Notes: generated by a model from the sequence alone, not told the origin. Shown: positions 1 to 9,174, numbered from the stretch's first letter. The stretch: 64,000 bases of DNA from Paenibacillus_E violae (GCF_032461945.1 NZ_JAWCUD010000010.1:62001-126000), one strand, 5' to 3'. Numbers and translations: made by a program.

Positions 1-1
1 G

Positions 2-70
2 AAGGAGGAGCAGCTGTCGGAGGAAGATATTAAAGAGTTAAAACAACTTTTGGAAAATAAATCCAACTAA
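2..70 (+). CDS. C-terminal end of BlaI/MecI-type repressor (partial)
   Basis: Only the last 22 codons are present; the frame is open at the window edge and stops at 68-70. The visible tail is rich in Glu, Lys and Leu (ending KQLLENKSN), like the C-terminal dimerisation helix of BlaI/MecI/CopY winged-helix repressors. The stronger argument is context: it ends 42 bases before a BlaR1-type M56 protease gene on the same strand, the usual blaI-blaR1 order, in which the protease relieves repression by the small regulator. The DNA-binding part lies outside the window, so the identity is inferred from position and tail composition. Confidence 0.6.
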   Translation, partial: KEEQLSEEDIKELKQLLENKSN

Positions 71-112
71 CAGCGATGCCCGAACAGGCGGCGCTGCTTC
101 AGGAAGGAAAGG

Positions 113-1588
113 GTGAAAGTGAACCAAACCAATGAACTTCTCAAGGGTGTTTTTGAGTGGATTTTGTCGGTATCGGTAATGGCCGCCATTACGGTAGTGT
201 TGATCATGCTAACCCAACGTGTCCTGCATAAACGGATAAAACCAAGATGGCACTATCTCCTGTGGTTATTGGTCATGGTGCGACTGCTCCTACCCTGGGA
301 CCTGGAAAGCGATTTAAGCATCTACAATTGGATAGCTTACTCTGGTGGCATTCACGAAATCGACTCCGTGGTTCAGATAGGAACACAAGAGAGATTGGCT
401 GCTGTGGACTCAGTAGGTACTATTTTGTACAGGTACTCCATGTATGTATGGTTGCTTGGTATTGTCGTATTTGGCATATACACGGTGGTGATTAACCGTA
501 AATTTGCGCGGAAAATAACAAAAGAAACGAGTCCGATTACAGACGCCGGCATCCTGCAATTGTTTTCCCGATGCCAAGAGCTAATGTCGGTACATAAACC
601 CGTTACACTAGTCGTATCGGATCAATTGACGATGCCCACGCTTTTTGGATTCTGGAAACCACGGTTAGTTATACCTCAGAGGGTGATTAATAGCTTAAGC
701 CAGGAACAATTGCGGCATATCTTTCTGCATGAGCTGGCCCACTGCAAACGGAATGATATTGGCATCAATTGGATCATGCAATTTTTATTGATTATTCATT
801 GGTTCAATCCTGTTCTTTGGTACGCGAATCAACGCATGCGCGAGGATCAGGAGATTGCAAGCGACGCGTTAGCACTTTCTTATCTTGAGCCAGCGGGAAG
901 AGACAGTTACGGATATACGCTCATTCAGTTATTGGAAAGCTATGTACGTCCTGTAAGTGTACCTGGCAATGTTAATTTATCGGGCAGTAAGTCACAGTTA
1001 AAAAGGAGAATTATCATGATTAAACAGTTTCAATTTAATTCGTACCGTTGGTCGTTCGTTGGCTTAGCTGCTGTTTTGATAATTAGCGGATGTTCATTGA
1101 CGAATGCGACGAATACGGATAAGCAAGCTTCGGCTCCACCGAGCTCTCCGGCTATTGATCAAAAGACGACGGAAACAACAAATACTGCAAACTCAACAGA
1201 TACAACAAATACAAGTACGCAGACAACTGATACGGATAAAAAGCCGGAAACAACAGGTGATACACAAACTATTAACTCCGTGACACCGACTGCACCACCA
1301 AAAGTTACCGCGGAAGAAGCTAGGCCAACAGCAGTAGTATCAAGAACGAACGAGTCGAAGCCTTCACCGGTAGCCTCCGTCACAGAGGCAAGACGTGCTG
1401 CGGCTCAGGCAGCGGAGAGTCCAAGACAAGCACCTGCTGCATCACGACAAGCGAGTGAGGTAACGGCAGTGCCTTCATCCCGAGATGTCAAAAGGCCGAC
1501 GGCAGTGCCAGCACCGGTACCGGATACTCGGCCGGCACAGGCTGAGCCAACCGCCAGAGTGCTAACTCCGGAGCAAGCGGCTCAGTAA
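113..1588 (+). CDS. BlaR1-like M56 family membrane metallopeptidase with low-complexity tail
   Basis: Starts at GTG 113 behind AGGAAGG. There are hydrophobic segments near residues 15-35, 47-62, 110-127 and 312-328. The zinc protease motif HELAH is at residues 206-210, followed about 35 residues later by an EDQE segment typical of M56 peptidases. The family senses a signal at the membrane and cleaves a BlaI-type repressor, and the gene just upstream fits that partner. Instead of the beta-lactam-binding C-terminal domain of true BlaR1, residues about 330-491 form an outside-facing tail rich in Thr, Ala, Pro and Ser with no SxxK/SDN/KTG set visible. It is therefore unlikely to be a penicillin sensor; the signal is unknown. 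A hairpin with a T tract follows at 1612-1646. Confidence 0.85.
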   Translation: MKVNQTNELLKGVFEWILSVSVMAAITVVLIMLTQRVLHKRIKPRWHYLLWLLVMVRLLLPWDLESDLSIYNWIAYSGGIHEIDSVVQIGTQERLAAVDSVGTILYRYSMYVWLLGIVVFGIYTVVINRKFARKITKETSPITDAGILQLFSRCQELMSVHKPVTLVVSDQLTMPTLFGFWKPRLVIPQRVINSLSQEQLRHIFLHELAHCKRNDIGINWIMQFLLIIHWFNPVLWYANQRMREDQEIASDALALSYLEPAGRDSYGYTLIQLLESYVRPVSVPGNVNLSGSKSQLKRRIIMIKQFQFNSYRWSFVGLAAVLIISGCSLTNATNTDKQASAPPSSPAIDQKTTETTNTANSTDTTNTSTQTTDTDKKPETTGDTQTINSVTPTAPPKVTAEEARPTAVVSRTNESKPSPVASVTEARRAAAQAAESPRQAPAASRQASEVTAVPSSRDVKRPTAVPAPVPDTRPAQAEPTARVLTPEQAAQ

Positions 1589-1611
1589 ACTTTCAGGGCA
1601 AAGTTAACCAA

Positions 1612-1646
1612 GAAGAAGATACCTTTGAGGGTGTTTTCTTCTTTTT
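1612..1646 (+). terminator. Rho-independent terminator after the M56 gene
   Basis: Arms 1612-1623 and 1630-1641 pair over 12 positions with two G-U pairs, around a 6-base loop, and run into CTTTTT. It separates the M56 gene from the TM2 genes. Confidence 0.7.
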
Positions 1647-1751
1647 CTATACGAATCTTTGTGAAAACTTGACCAAAATTTAGGGAAAATTGATATAAAA
1701 TGATACTTCCTCACGGTATAATTTAAACATTATACGAGAAGGGGTCGAACT

Positions 1752-2090
1752 ATGTCGTCACTATTGCAAAAACAGAGTTTAACATCGGAACAGCTTCAAT
1801 TGCTTGCTTCCGAGATGAGTAAGAAACAGAAATCAGGTGGTATTGCATGGCTACTCTGGTTTTTCACTTGCTCATTTGGAGGTCACCGTTTCTATTTAGG
1901 TCGAATTGGAACAGGAGTAGCTATGTTACTCACACTTGGCGGTTTGGGTATTTGGTCACTCGTTGATTTGTTCCTGTTATCAGGGATGATTAGAGATACG
2001 AATGAAAAAGTTGAGAATGAGATTATTTCCGAAATCCGTCTGATCCACCAAGCGCGAGCCAACTCAGAAGCTGCTGTAGCGCAGGCATAA
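1752..2090 (+). CDS. TM2 domain membrane protein
   Basis: A 112-residue protein with an ATG start preceded by GAGAAGGGG. Residues about 33-80 match the TM2 domain: a first helix with FGGHRFYLGR at its end, a short turn, then a second helix ending IWSLVDLFLL. TM2 proteins are small two-helix membrane proteins of uncertain function, often paired with other envelope genes. The N-terminal 30 residues are polar, with a KKQKS stretch, and the C-terminus is a soluble helix. The next gene, 13 bases downstream, is a diverged paralogue, so the two probably form one transcript ending at the terminator at 2510. Confidence 0.85.
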   Translation: MSSLLQKQSLTSEQLQLLASEMSKKQKSGGIAWLLWFFTCSFGGHRFYLGRIGTGVAMLLTLGGLGIWSLVDLFLLSGMIRDTNEKVENEIISEIRLIHQARANSEAAVAQA

Positions 2091-2103
2091 CGAACATCAT
2101 ATT

Positions 2104-2505
2104 ATGGATAATTTAAATTTATTGCGTACGCTAACACTGGAAGAACTAGCTATTTTAGAAGCAGAACTGCTGAAGAAGCGCAAATCTAAGGAAGTTGTAT
2201 GGGCGCTATGGTCTGTGCTGCATTATTTTGGAGCTCACCGTTATTATACAGAGAATTATCTGTATGCCAGCATGATGTTTGCTGCTACGGTCGTTCCGGG
2301 TCTTGCGATCATTCTACTGGTGGTCTACACAGAGTTAGAAGCATTTAGTTACTTTCTTTTATGGTTTAGCATAGCCATATTAGCTGGATCTTTGCTTTGG
2401 AGCTGGATCGATGCTTTTTTTCTAAACAGAAGAATAGAAGAGATGAATCAGGAGCAGGAACGTGTAGTGATTCGTCGTATCAAAGCAACAAGTATGAACC
2501 AATAA
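2104..2505 (+). CDS. Second, diverged TM2-like membrane protein
   Basis: A 133-residue paralogue of the preceding gene. It shares the leader pattern (L-T-EELAILEAELLKKRKS against LTSEQLQLLASEMSKKQKS) and the FGAHRYY turn in place of FGGHRFY. The region between the two helices is longer and contains an extra hydrophobic segment (about residues 55-75), so it may have three membrane helices. It ends in a charged helix (RRIEEMNQEQERVVIRRI). No ribosome binding site of note is visible in the 13-base gap, which suggests translational coupling with the first TM2 gene. Function is unknown. Confidence 0.75.
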   Translation: MDNLNLLRTLTLEELAILEAELLKKRKSKEVVWALWSVLHYFGAHRYYTENYLYASMMFAATVVPGLAIILLVVYTELEAFSYFLLWFSIAILAGSLLWSWIDAFFLNRRIEEMNQEQERVVIRRIKATSMNQ

Positions 2506-2509
2506 GAAT

Positions 2510-2553
2510 GAGGCCGTCAGAAACCACAAGGTTTCAAACGGCCTCTCTTTTTT
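2510..2553 (+). terminator. Rho-independent terminator after the TM2 pair
   Basis: GAGGCCGT (2510-2517) pairs with ACGGCCTC (2538-2545), with an inner AAACC/GGTTT stem, followed by TCTTTTTT. Confidence 0.8.
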
Positions 2554-2569
2554 ATACGCAATGACCACA

Positions 2570-2686
2570 CTAATTAATCAACAATGTAAGTAAAACCACG
2601 CCAAGAAAAGCTTTCGTGACCTTATGCTGTTCGACAATGGATTGACGGAGCTCGGCAGCTTGTACGAGGTGGCGCAGTGAGAACAA
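2570..2686 (-). pseudogene. Possible remnant of a small membrane protein gene
   Basis: The minus strand reads 38 codons from a TTG at 2686 to TAG at 2570-2572. The product would be a charged amphipathic stretch (LVQAAELRQSIVEQ) followed by a hydrophobic end (FLGVVLLTLL), which is protein-like. There is no ribosome binding site, an in-frame stop lies directly upstream, and no ATG is present. It may be the eroded 3' end of a lost gene or chance. Confidence 0.22.
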
Positions 2687-2700
2687 TCATCTGTGTCGAA

Positions 2701-2733
2701 AGGGTTAACTGTTAATCAGTTAGCCCTCTTTTA
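2701..2733 (+). terminator. Terminator-like hairpin
   Basis: An 11-bp stem, AGGGTTAACTG (2701-2711) with CAGTTAGCCCT (2717-2727) and one G-U pair, followed by CTTTTAC. No live gene ends just before it on the plus strand, which supports the idea that a gene has been lost here. Confidence 0.5.
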
Positions 2734-2825
2734 CAGGTTAGGAAGCTATTTATCTTTCGACAAATCAGGTAATATATATATTATAAATGATTGCCAATAT
2801 TTTATAGTTGAAATGAGGTCTAGAA

Positions 2826-5255
2826 GTGCATCATTTGCATGGTACATACGATATGGTTTTAGTTGCATTTTCCTATGTGGTTGCTGTCGTGGCATCCTAT
2901 ACTGTCCTCGATTTAGTAGGAAGAATCAGCACGTCCAAAGGGCTGTTTCGCTGGTTATGGCTCCTTTTCGGAGCGATCGCAATGGGGCTTGGCGTATGGT
3001 CCATGCATTTTGTCGGGATGCTTGCATTTTCGCTGAACATTTCAGTTGCCTATAACTTAGTCAAAGTCATACTTTCCGTCGTGGTCGTTATCGCGGCTTC
3101 CTTCCTTGCCTTGTATGTAGTTGGCCGCAGTCAATTATCTTGGCGATTATTACTTGTAGGAGGGCTGCTGCTCGCAACGGGCATCTCGGCTATGCATTAC
3201 ATCGGGATGGCGGCAATGGAGATTCATATTTCCTATAAGCCTGTATATTTCGTACTATCGATTCTCATTGCTATTGTGGCGTCCATCGCGGCGTTATGGT
3301 TAGCATTCTATTTCCGTAAGGGCACAGAGCCAAGTAGAATGTGGAAAAAGCTAGGCAGCGGCTTAATCATGGGAGCTGCCGTGGTAGGCATGCACTATAC
3401 GGGCATGTATGCAGCGCAATTTCAAATGCTCGATGCACTAGACGAAACGAAGGGTATGTTTCTGGATCAGAAGCTTCTCGCTTATACGATTGCAGGGGGT
3501 ACATTGTTCACGTTAGGTTTGTCGCTTTTTGGCATATTTATTTCCAATCGATTGTCACGCAAAGATACCGAAATTCAGGAACATGAGAAATGGTATAGAT
3601 CATTATTTGAAAATAATCAGGATGGCATCATTTCAATTAATATGCAGTATCGCATTATTGGGTTCAATTCCGCTATTACGCAGCTCACAGGGCTAACCGG
3701 TGAATGGTTTCGCAATCAGACGATCGACAATATTCTACATTTCATTGTACCGGAAGATCAGGAGCGCACGAGGGAGATGTTTGTAAAGTCGCGCAGCGGC
3801 GAGATGCAAACTTATCAGACTGCGATTATCCACGAGCAAGGGCACCGAGTCGAACTCAGTGTGATTAACGCTCCGGTCATCCTCGATGGACAAGTTGTCG
3901 GCAGCTACATCATTGCCAAAGACATTACAGAAGAAAAGCAGTCCAAAGAGAAAATTCAACATCTCGCCTTTCATGATGAGTTGACGGGAATGCCGAACAG
4001 ACGAATGTTCAATGAAGTGCTGGGCCAAATGATCGATAGTGAAGCTGAGCAGTTCGCTGTTATGGTAATGGATCTGGATCGGTTTAAATTAATTAATGAT
4101 TCGCTTGGGCATACGTATGGAGACCAATTTTTGCAGGAGATGTGTGAGCGTATCCGTCGGTGCATGGAGGGCATGAATGTGACCTTGGCGCGTATGGGCG
4201 GTGACGAGTTCACACTGCTCTGTGACAGCCGTTACGATAGAGAAGAAGTTGCCGATTTGGCTGAACAAATCATCAGAGCGATTGGCGTACCGTATCGTCT
4301 TAAAGAGAATGACTTCTACGTTACAGCGAGCATTGGTATTGCCCTCTATCCGAACGACGGCGCGGATGGGGTGCAGCTGCTCAAAAATGCGGACACTGCG
4401 ATGTACGAAGTGAAGAAAAACGGCAAGAACGGGTACCAGTTCTATACGGGCGAATTAAACGAGCAGCTGCAGGAGAAAATTGAGCTGGAAGTTGAATTGC
4501 GTCAGGCGATCGCGCGCAAACAGCTGTTCTTGAATTATCAGCCGCAAATTCGAGCCGGGGACGGCCAGATGATTGGCGTCGAAGCGCTCGTTCGTTGGAA
4601 TCATCCGACGAAAGGCACGATTTCTCCAGGCGTATTCATTCCCATAGCCGAAGAAACAGGCATTATTTATGAAATGGGCACATGGGTGCTGAGAGAAGCC
4701 TGCCGGCAAATGAAAGAATGGCATCGCGGCGGCGGGCCGTTGATCCCTGTTTCCGTCAATTTATCCTCCCAGCAGTTCCACCAGACCAATTTGGCGATGT
4801 ACATTAAGGAAATCCTTGAGGAGACGGGGCTTGAGCCGCAATATTTGGAGCTGGAAATTACAGAAAGTATGATGATGGATGCGACGGTTTCCAGAAGTAT
4901 TCTAAATGAATTGACGGAATCGGGCATTCGGATCAGTCTGGACGACTTCGGAACGGGATACAGTTCCTTAAGTTATCTGAAGCTTTTGCCGATCCACAAG
5001 CTCAAAATTGACCGTTCGTTTATCCGTGATATTACGGAGAACAATAATGATAAAGCGATAGTGGCCACGATTATCTCGATGGCGCAGCATTTGAATATGG
5101 ACGTTATTGCGGAAGGTATTGAAACGAAGGAACAGCTGGATATTCTCATGGATAATGATTGCAAAAAGATTCAAGGTTATTATTACAGCAAGCCGTTGCC
5201 TGCTCAAGATGTAGAAGAAGCTTTTTTCGCGCCAATGCGAGCAAGTGGATCATAA
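2826..5255 (+). CDS. MHYT-PAS-GGDEF-EAL cyclic di-GMP signalling protein
   Basis: An 809-residue protein with GTG start 2826 and GAGG 7 bases upstream. The N-terminal 235 residues are an integral membrane MHYT sensor, with repeated motifs of the form SMHFVGM, AMHYIGM and GMHYTGM; MHYT domains are proposed to bind a metal and sense a diatomic gas or redox state. A PAS domain (about 255-370) follows, then a GGDEF domain with intact GGDEF at 458-462 (RMGGDEF), and an EAL domain with EAL at 586-588 and DDFGTGYSS at 706-714. Both the cyclase and phosphodiesterase active sites appear intact, so the net activity cannot be read from sequence. No RxxD inhibitory site is visible before GGDEF. It is a single gene ending at the terminator at 5271. 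Confidence 0.93.
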   Translation: MHHLHGTYDMVLVAFSYVVAVVASYTVLDLVGRISTSKGLFRWLWLLFGAIAMGLGVWSMHFVGMLAFSLNISVAYNLVKVILSVVVVIAASFLALYVVGRSQLSWRLLLVGGLLLATGISAMHYIGMAAMEIHISYKPVYFVLSILIAIVASIAALWLAFYFRKGTEPSRMWKKLGSGLIMGAAVVGMHYTGMYAAQFQMLDALDETKGMFLDQKLLAYTIAGGTLFTLGLSLFGIFISNRLSRKDTEIQEHEKWYRSLFENNQDGIISINMQYRIIGFNSAITQLTGLTGEWFRNQTIDNILHFIVPEDQERTREMFVKSRSGEMQTYQTAIIHEQGHRVELSVINAPVILDGQVVGSYIIAKDITEEKQSKEKIQHLAFHDELTGMPNRRMFNEVLGQMIDSEAEQFAVMVMDLDRFKLINDSLGHTYGDQFLQEMCERIRRCMEGMNVTLARMGGDEFTLLCDSRYDREEVADLAEQIIRAIGVPYRLKENDFYVTASIGIALYPNDGADGVQLLKNADTAMYEVKKNGKNGYQFYTGELNEQLQEKIELEVELRQAIARKQLFLNYQPQIRAGDGQMIGVEALVRWNHPTKGTISPGVFIPIAEETGIIYEMGTWVLREACRQMKEWHRGGGPLIPVSVNLSSQQFHQTNLAMYIKEILEETGLEPQYLELEITESMMMDATVSRSILNELTESGIRISLDDFGTGYSSLSYLKLLPIHKLKIDRSFIRDITENNNDKAIVATIISMAQHLNMDVIAEGIETKEQLDILMDNDCKKIQGYYYSKPLPAQDVEEAFFAPMRASGS

Positions 5256-5270
5256 AAACGACAAGTTAGA

Positions 5271-5307
5271 AACCCGATTAGCTCAGTAGAGCTTGTCGGG
5301 TTTTTGT
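5271..5307 (+). terminator. Rho-independent terminator
   Basis: AACCCGA pairs with TCGGGTT, with an inner GCTC/GAGC stem, then a T tract. It ends the MHYT-GGDEF-EAL transcript. Confidence 0.8.
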
Positions 5308-5379
5308 TTACTAGTATAAGTAATGTTTACCAAACAAATAATACCATGAGATCTGACAAACGACGTTGGAAGGTGGGGA

Positions 5380-6852
5380 GTGGCATTGACGGTAAGTGGA
5401 ACCCTCTCTGACAGTGTTAATTTGATTATGGACGTCATCGGGCACAATCATGATGTCGTTTTGCGAGAAATTATATTAGGAAGTACAGGGCGAAAAGCTG
5501 CAATTATCTATATTACTACCATCGGGAGTTCGGATGTTATTAACAAAAACGTGATGCAACCACTGATGCAGATGGAAGCGGCTGACGGCGATTCACTCTC
5601 AGAACGGTTCAAAGAGAGAGTGCTGGGCACCACGATTTTACTCTCCGAAATCGTGGAAATTGACTCCGTGACGGCGTGTATTCGCAATATTTTATCAGGG
5701 AATACCGTACTCATCATTGACCAAATTAACAGCTTTATCATTCTTAGCACGGCACATTTGGAAGGAAGAAGTATTCAAGAACCGAAGTCGGAATCCGTGG
5801 TGCGGGGCTCGCGTGAAGGTTTTGTTGAGAACATCTCTAAGAATATTACGCTACTGCGGCAGCGGATCAAAGATCCCACGTTCACGATGCTCCAATATCA
5901 CGTTGGCAAGCGTACCGAAAGAGAGCTCATTATTGCTTTCATTAAGGATATTGCCAATGATCAGATTGTGGAAGAAGTCTGTCGCAGGATTGAAACGATC
6001 GATATTGACGATGCAGCTGAGTCCGGGTCTATTGAACAGTTTATTGAAGATAATACCTTTTCTCCGTTCCCGCAAGTTATGAACACAGAACGACCGGATC
6101 GAGTGGTCAATGCCTTGATGGAGGGCAAAGTGGCTATCCTTTTGGATGGCACGCCTTTTGTGCTTATCGTGCCGGTGACATTACCGATGATGCTTTACTC
6201 TCCGGAAGACAATAACGAACGCTGGATCTATTCAAGTTTAATCCGCATGATGAGGTACATCCTCGTCGTCGTTTCTCTTTATTTGCCATCCCTGTATATT
6301 GCCTTTATTTCCTTTCATCAAGGGCTAATCCCCACCAAGCTGGCCATATCCATCACTTCCAGCAGGGAAGGTGTTCCCTTTCCTACCTTCGTGGAAGCCA
6401 TGATGATGGAAATAACGATTGAAATACTACGTGAAGCCGCAATTCGGCTGCCCAAACCAATCGGGCAAGCGATTGGCATGGTCGGCGGCTTAGTCATCGG
6501 GCAATCGGCGGTACAGGCGGGTATTGTGAGCCCGATCATGGTTATTGTCGTGGCTGTGACGGCAATCGCATCGTATACGATACCTATATATTCGGCGGGA
6601 ATTGCCATGCGTTTGCTAAGGTTCTTCATGATGCTGGCAGCCGCAGTGTTAGGCTTGTACGGGATTATTATGGTTACGCTGCTGCTCCTCTCCCACATGA
6701 TGAAGCTAAAAAGCTTTGGGACTAATTATGCAGGCGTGTACGTGCATTATCACCCTTCAGACTGGAAAGATTCAATCATTAAATATCCCTTGAAATGGAT
6801 AAAAGACCGTCCAAAATTGTTAGATCCTAAAGATAAGAAACGAGCAAATTAA
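5380..6852 (+). CDS. Spore germination receptor subunit A (GerA family)
   Basis: A 490-residue protein; GTG start 5380 follows GGTGGGG. A large hydrophilic N-terminal domain (about 1-250) is followed by membrane helices between about 265 and 450, including the segments FVLIVPVTLPMM and GVPFPTFVEAMMMEI that mark GerA/SpoVAF proteins. In the spore inner membrane this subunit joins the B permease and the C lipoprotein to form a germinant receptor that responds to amino acids or sugars. The A-B-C gene order here is the standard one. Such operons are normally read in the forespore by sigma-G; the AT-rich DNA at 5310-5340 may hold that promoter, but I cannot assign its boxes. Germinant specificity cannot be read. 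Confidence 0.95.
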   Translation: MALTVSGTLSDSVNLIMDVIGHNHDVVLREIILGSTGRKAAIIYITTIGSSDVINKNVMQPLMQMEAADGDSLSERFKERVLGTTILLSEIVEIDSVTACIRNILSGNTVLIIDQINSFIILSTAHLEGRSIQEPKSESVVRGSREGFVENISKNITLLRQRIKDPTFTMLQYHVGKRTERELIIAFIKDIANDQIVEEVCRRIETIDIDDAAESGSIEQFIEDNTFSPFPQVMNTERPDRVVNALMEGKVAILLDGTPFVLIVPVTLPMMLYSPEDNNERWIYSSLIRMMRYILVVVSLYLPSLYIAFISFHQGLIPTKLAISITSSREGVPFPTFVEAMMMEITIEILREAAIRLPKPIGQAIGMVGGLVIGQSAVQAGIVSPIMVIVVAVTAIASYTIPIYSAGIAMRLLRFFMMLAAAVLGLYGIIMVTLLLLSHMMKLKSFGTNYAGVYVHYHPSDWKDSIIKYPLKWIKDRPKLLDPKDKKRAN

Positions 6853-6880
6853 AGCAACTATTTAAAGGGGAAATGGACAC

Positions 6881-7978
6881 ATGAAGATCGTGCGAAGTGA
6901 TCAGATTTCGTTATCGCAATTAACTGTCTTAAACACGTCCATGATTCTCGGACTGTCCGTTCTCACGCTGCCAAGGGCCACTTCTGAGAAGATCGGTACC
7001 CCAGACATATGGATCAGCATCATCATAGCGGGGTTAATCTCTATACTGTTAGCTGTCATTTGTACGAAGGTAAGTCAGCGGTTTCCCGGAAAAACTTTTT
7101 TTGAATACAATAAGCAGATTGTCGGTAAAGCGATCGGAATAGCTTTTAGTGTCATATTTTGCGTTTATTATATTTTGATGGCTGCATTCGAGGTGCGTAT
7201 GCAAGCCGAGGTGATCAGGCAATTTCTATTAGATCAGACACCGATTGAAATGACCATGATCACGTTTCTGTTTGTTGCCGGTTATTTGCTCCTGGGACAA
7301 ATAAACCCCATTGCCCGACTCATGGAATTTTTATTGCCGATTACCTATATAAGCATTCTGTTTGTTATGCTGCTCAGCGTCCAAGACTTTGATGTCGATA
7401 AGTTGCGCCCGGTTCTAAGCGAAGGGATGCGTCCTGTTTTAAATGGCCTTCTCTCGACGGCACTTTCTTATTCAGGTTTTGAGTGTATTATGGTGTTCTC
7501 CGCTTTTGTGGATAAGCCCCAAAAAATGGTGCGTTCAGCTATCATCGGTGTTGGCTTGATCATCGTCTTATACACGATCAATGCGGTAATTGTTATTGAT
7601 GTACTAGGTGTCTCAGAATCCAGTACGTTAACCTGGCCGACCTTGGAATTAATCAAAAACGTGGAGATGGCTGGCTTTTTTTTAGAGAATTTTGAAGTCA
7701 TCTTTATTGCTGTTTGGCTTGTTGAGATTTTTACTACCTATATTATCTCTCATTACATCGCAAGTCTTGGTATCAGCCAGTTGTTTGGCGTCAATATCAA
7801 TTATGTGCATATCGGTTTGTTGATTGTTATTTATATCATTGGCATTTATCCAAGCGATTTGAACGGCAGTATCAAGCTAGGAGAAATCATTGGCAACTTG
7901 TCCTTATTCACTGCTGGAGTCATGCCAATCTTATTATTATTCCTTGCAGCACTTAGAAAAAGGGGACATACACCGTGA
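6881..7978 (+). CDS. Spore germination receptor subunit B (GerB, amino acid permease fold)
   Basis: A 365-residue protein; ATG 6881 sits behind AAAGGGG. About ten membrane helices with the APC-superfamily layout of GerB/spore permease proteins, beginning ISLSQLTVLNTSMILG and containing the LPITYISIL segment. In the receptor this subunit is thought to bind the germinant. It lies 28 bases after the A subunit and overlaps the C subunit by 4 bases (the GTGA at 7975-7978), so the three are translationally linked. Confidence 0.95.
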   Translation: MKIVRSDQISLSQLTVLNTSMILGLSVLTLPRATSEKIGTPDIWISIIIAGLISILLAVICTKVSQRFPGKTFFEYNKQIVGKAIGIAFSVIFCVYYILMAAFEVRMQAEVIRQFLLDQTPIEMTMITFLFVAGYLLLGQINPIARLMEFLLPITYISILFVMLLSVQDFDVDKLRPVLSEGMRPVLNGLLSTALSYSGFECIMVFSAFVDKPQKMVRSAIIGVGLIIVLYTINAVIVIDVLGVSESSTLTWPTLELIKNVEMAGFFLENFEVIFIAVWLVEIFTTYIISHYIASLGISQLFGVNINYVHIGLLIVIYIIGIYPSDLNGSIKLGEIIGNLSLFTAGVMPILLLFLAALRKRGHTP

Positions 7979-9144
7979 AACAACCTGCAAAACGGACTGT
8001 CTTATTCCTATCCTTGCTGTCATTCATTGTACTGCCTGGGTGCTGGGATAAACGGGAAATTGAACAGATTGGCATGATTACCGGAATCGGGCTGGATCAA
8101 GGGGAAGACTCAACCGACCACCGGATAAAAATGACGCAACAATTCGTCAACACGACTATCGGATCGAAAGAAGGCGTAGTAAAAGGATATTATAACCTTA
8201 CGGATGAAGGCTCCAATATATTTGAAATCGTTAGAAGAACGTCAACCCGGACGGATCGTTCTCCCTATTATACGCATTTGAAGGTCATTATTTTAAGTGA
8301 TAAGATCACATCAACCTCCCAGTTGATGGACTTAATAAACTTTTTTCAGCGGGACCATGAGATGAGACGTACCGTGCGTGTGTACTTTTCCAAAGGGCCT
8401 GCGAGCACGATTCTTGAAAAAACGACGGAAAATAAAGAGATTCCGGCCTTTAATATTTTTTATAAATCCCGAAATCATTACAAAACGCTAGAGATGCCTC
8501 GTCAATTAACCTTAGGAGAGATGTCCGTCTATCTATCTAGTCAACAAAGCTTCCTTGTTCAAGTAATTGGTCTTATAAATGGGTCCGAGATGCAAGGAGC
8601 TGCTATCGTTTCAGGAAAAAAGAAGCGTTTAATCGGTTGGTTGAACAGAGAGGAGGTTTCGGGAATCAATTGGATTTTGGGAACTAAGAGTGGAAGTAAA
8701 GGAGGAATCATCACAATCATAGATAAGAAAACGAAGAAGGACATTATCTATGAAGTTGATCATATCGCTACAAAAATAAAACCCAAGGTGGAGGGTGAGC
8801 AGATCACATTTCACGTTTCCATTGATTCTGAAGGTCGTCTTGGGGAAGATTGGACCGTGAATGATGCTTTTGATGAGGATTTTATTAAAAAGACGGATGA
8901 ACAGATAGCGGAAGAGGTAAAGCGTATTGTGGAACAAAGCATTGCCAAAATAAAGGACACCTATAAAGCGGATGTTGCTGGCTTTGGGGAACAATTTAGA
9001 ATCAAGAACTACAAGGAATGGAAGAAAGTAAAGGATGACTGGGATGATGCGTTCAGCCGTTCAAACGTAGAGGTAGAGGCAAAAGTGCACATTCGAGAGT
9101 TCGGATCGAAAGGAAGGAAGGTTCCCAAGATTCCCAAAACCTAA
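7975..9144 (+). CDS. Spore germination receptor subunit C (GerC lipoprotein)
   Basis: A 389-residue protein with GTG start 7975 overlapping the B gene stop. It has a lipoprotein signal peptide with lipobox LPGC (Cys23) and then CWDKREIEQIG, the signature start of mature Ger(x)C proteins. The rest is the conserved GerC fold ending in a basic tail (GSKGRKVPKIPKT). It is anchored on the outer face of the spore inner membrane as part of the germinant receptor. There is no conventional terminator directly after it; a 13-bp perfect hairpin without a T tract lies at 9175-9208. Confidence 0.95.
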   Translation: MKQPAKRTVLFLSLLSFIVLPGCWDKREIEQIGMITGIGLDQGEDSTDHRIKMTQQFVNTTIGSKEGVVKGYYNLTDEGSNIFEIVRRTSTRTDRSPYYTHLKVIILSDKITSTSQLMDLINFFQRDHEMRRTVRVYFSKGPASTILEKTTENKEIPAFNIFYKSRNHYKTLEMPRQLTLGEMSVYLSSQQSFLVQVIGLINGSEMQGAAIVSGKKKRLIGWLNREEVSGINWILGTKSGSKGGIITIIDKKTKKDIIYEVDHIATKIKPKVEGEQITFHVSIDSEGRLGEDWTVNDAFDEDFIKKTDEQIAEEVKRIVEQSIAKIKDTYKADVAGFGEQFRIKNYKEWKKVKDDWDDAFSRSNVEVEAKVHIREFGSKGRKVPKIPKT

Positions 9145-9174
9145 GACCAACAATAGGGGAGGAATCTGAAAAGC

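Larger units (their letters stand above)
2554..2825. other. Intergenic region with possible gene remnant and a hairpin
   Basis: No intact gene is visible between the terminator at 2510-2553 and the GTG at 2826. The region holds a protein-like minus-strand fragment (2570-2686), a terminator-like hairpin (2701-2733) and an AT-rich stretch at 2770-2805 that probably carries the promoter of the next gene. The ribosome binding site GAGG is at 2815-2818. Confidence 0.5.

Noticed and set aside
113..1588. Beta-lactam sensor BlaR1 in the strict sense
   Set aside because: The penicillin-binding C-terminal domain is absent and replaced by a low-complexity tail.
1690..1722. Vegetative promoter before the TM2 genes (TTGATA and TATAAT)
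   Set aside because: The -10 is good, but the spacer would be 21 bp, too long to claim a promoter from these two boxes.
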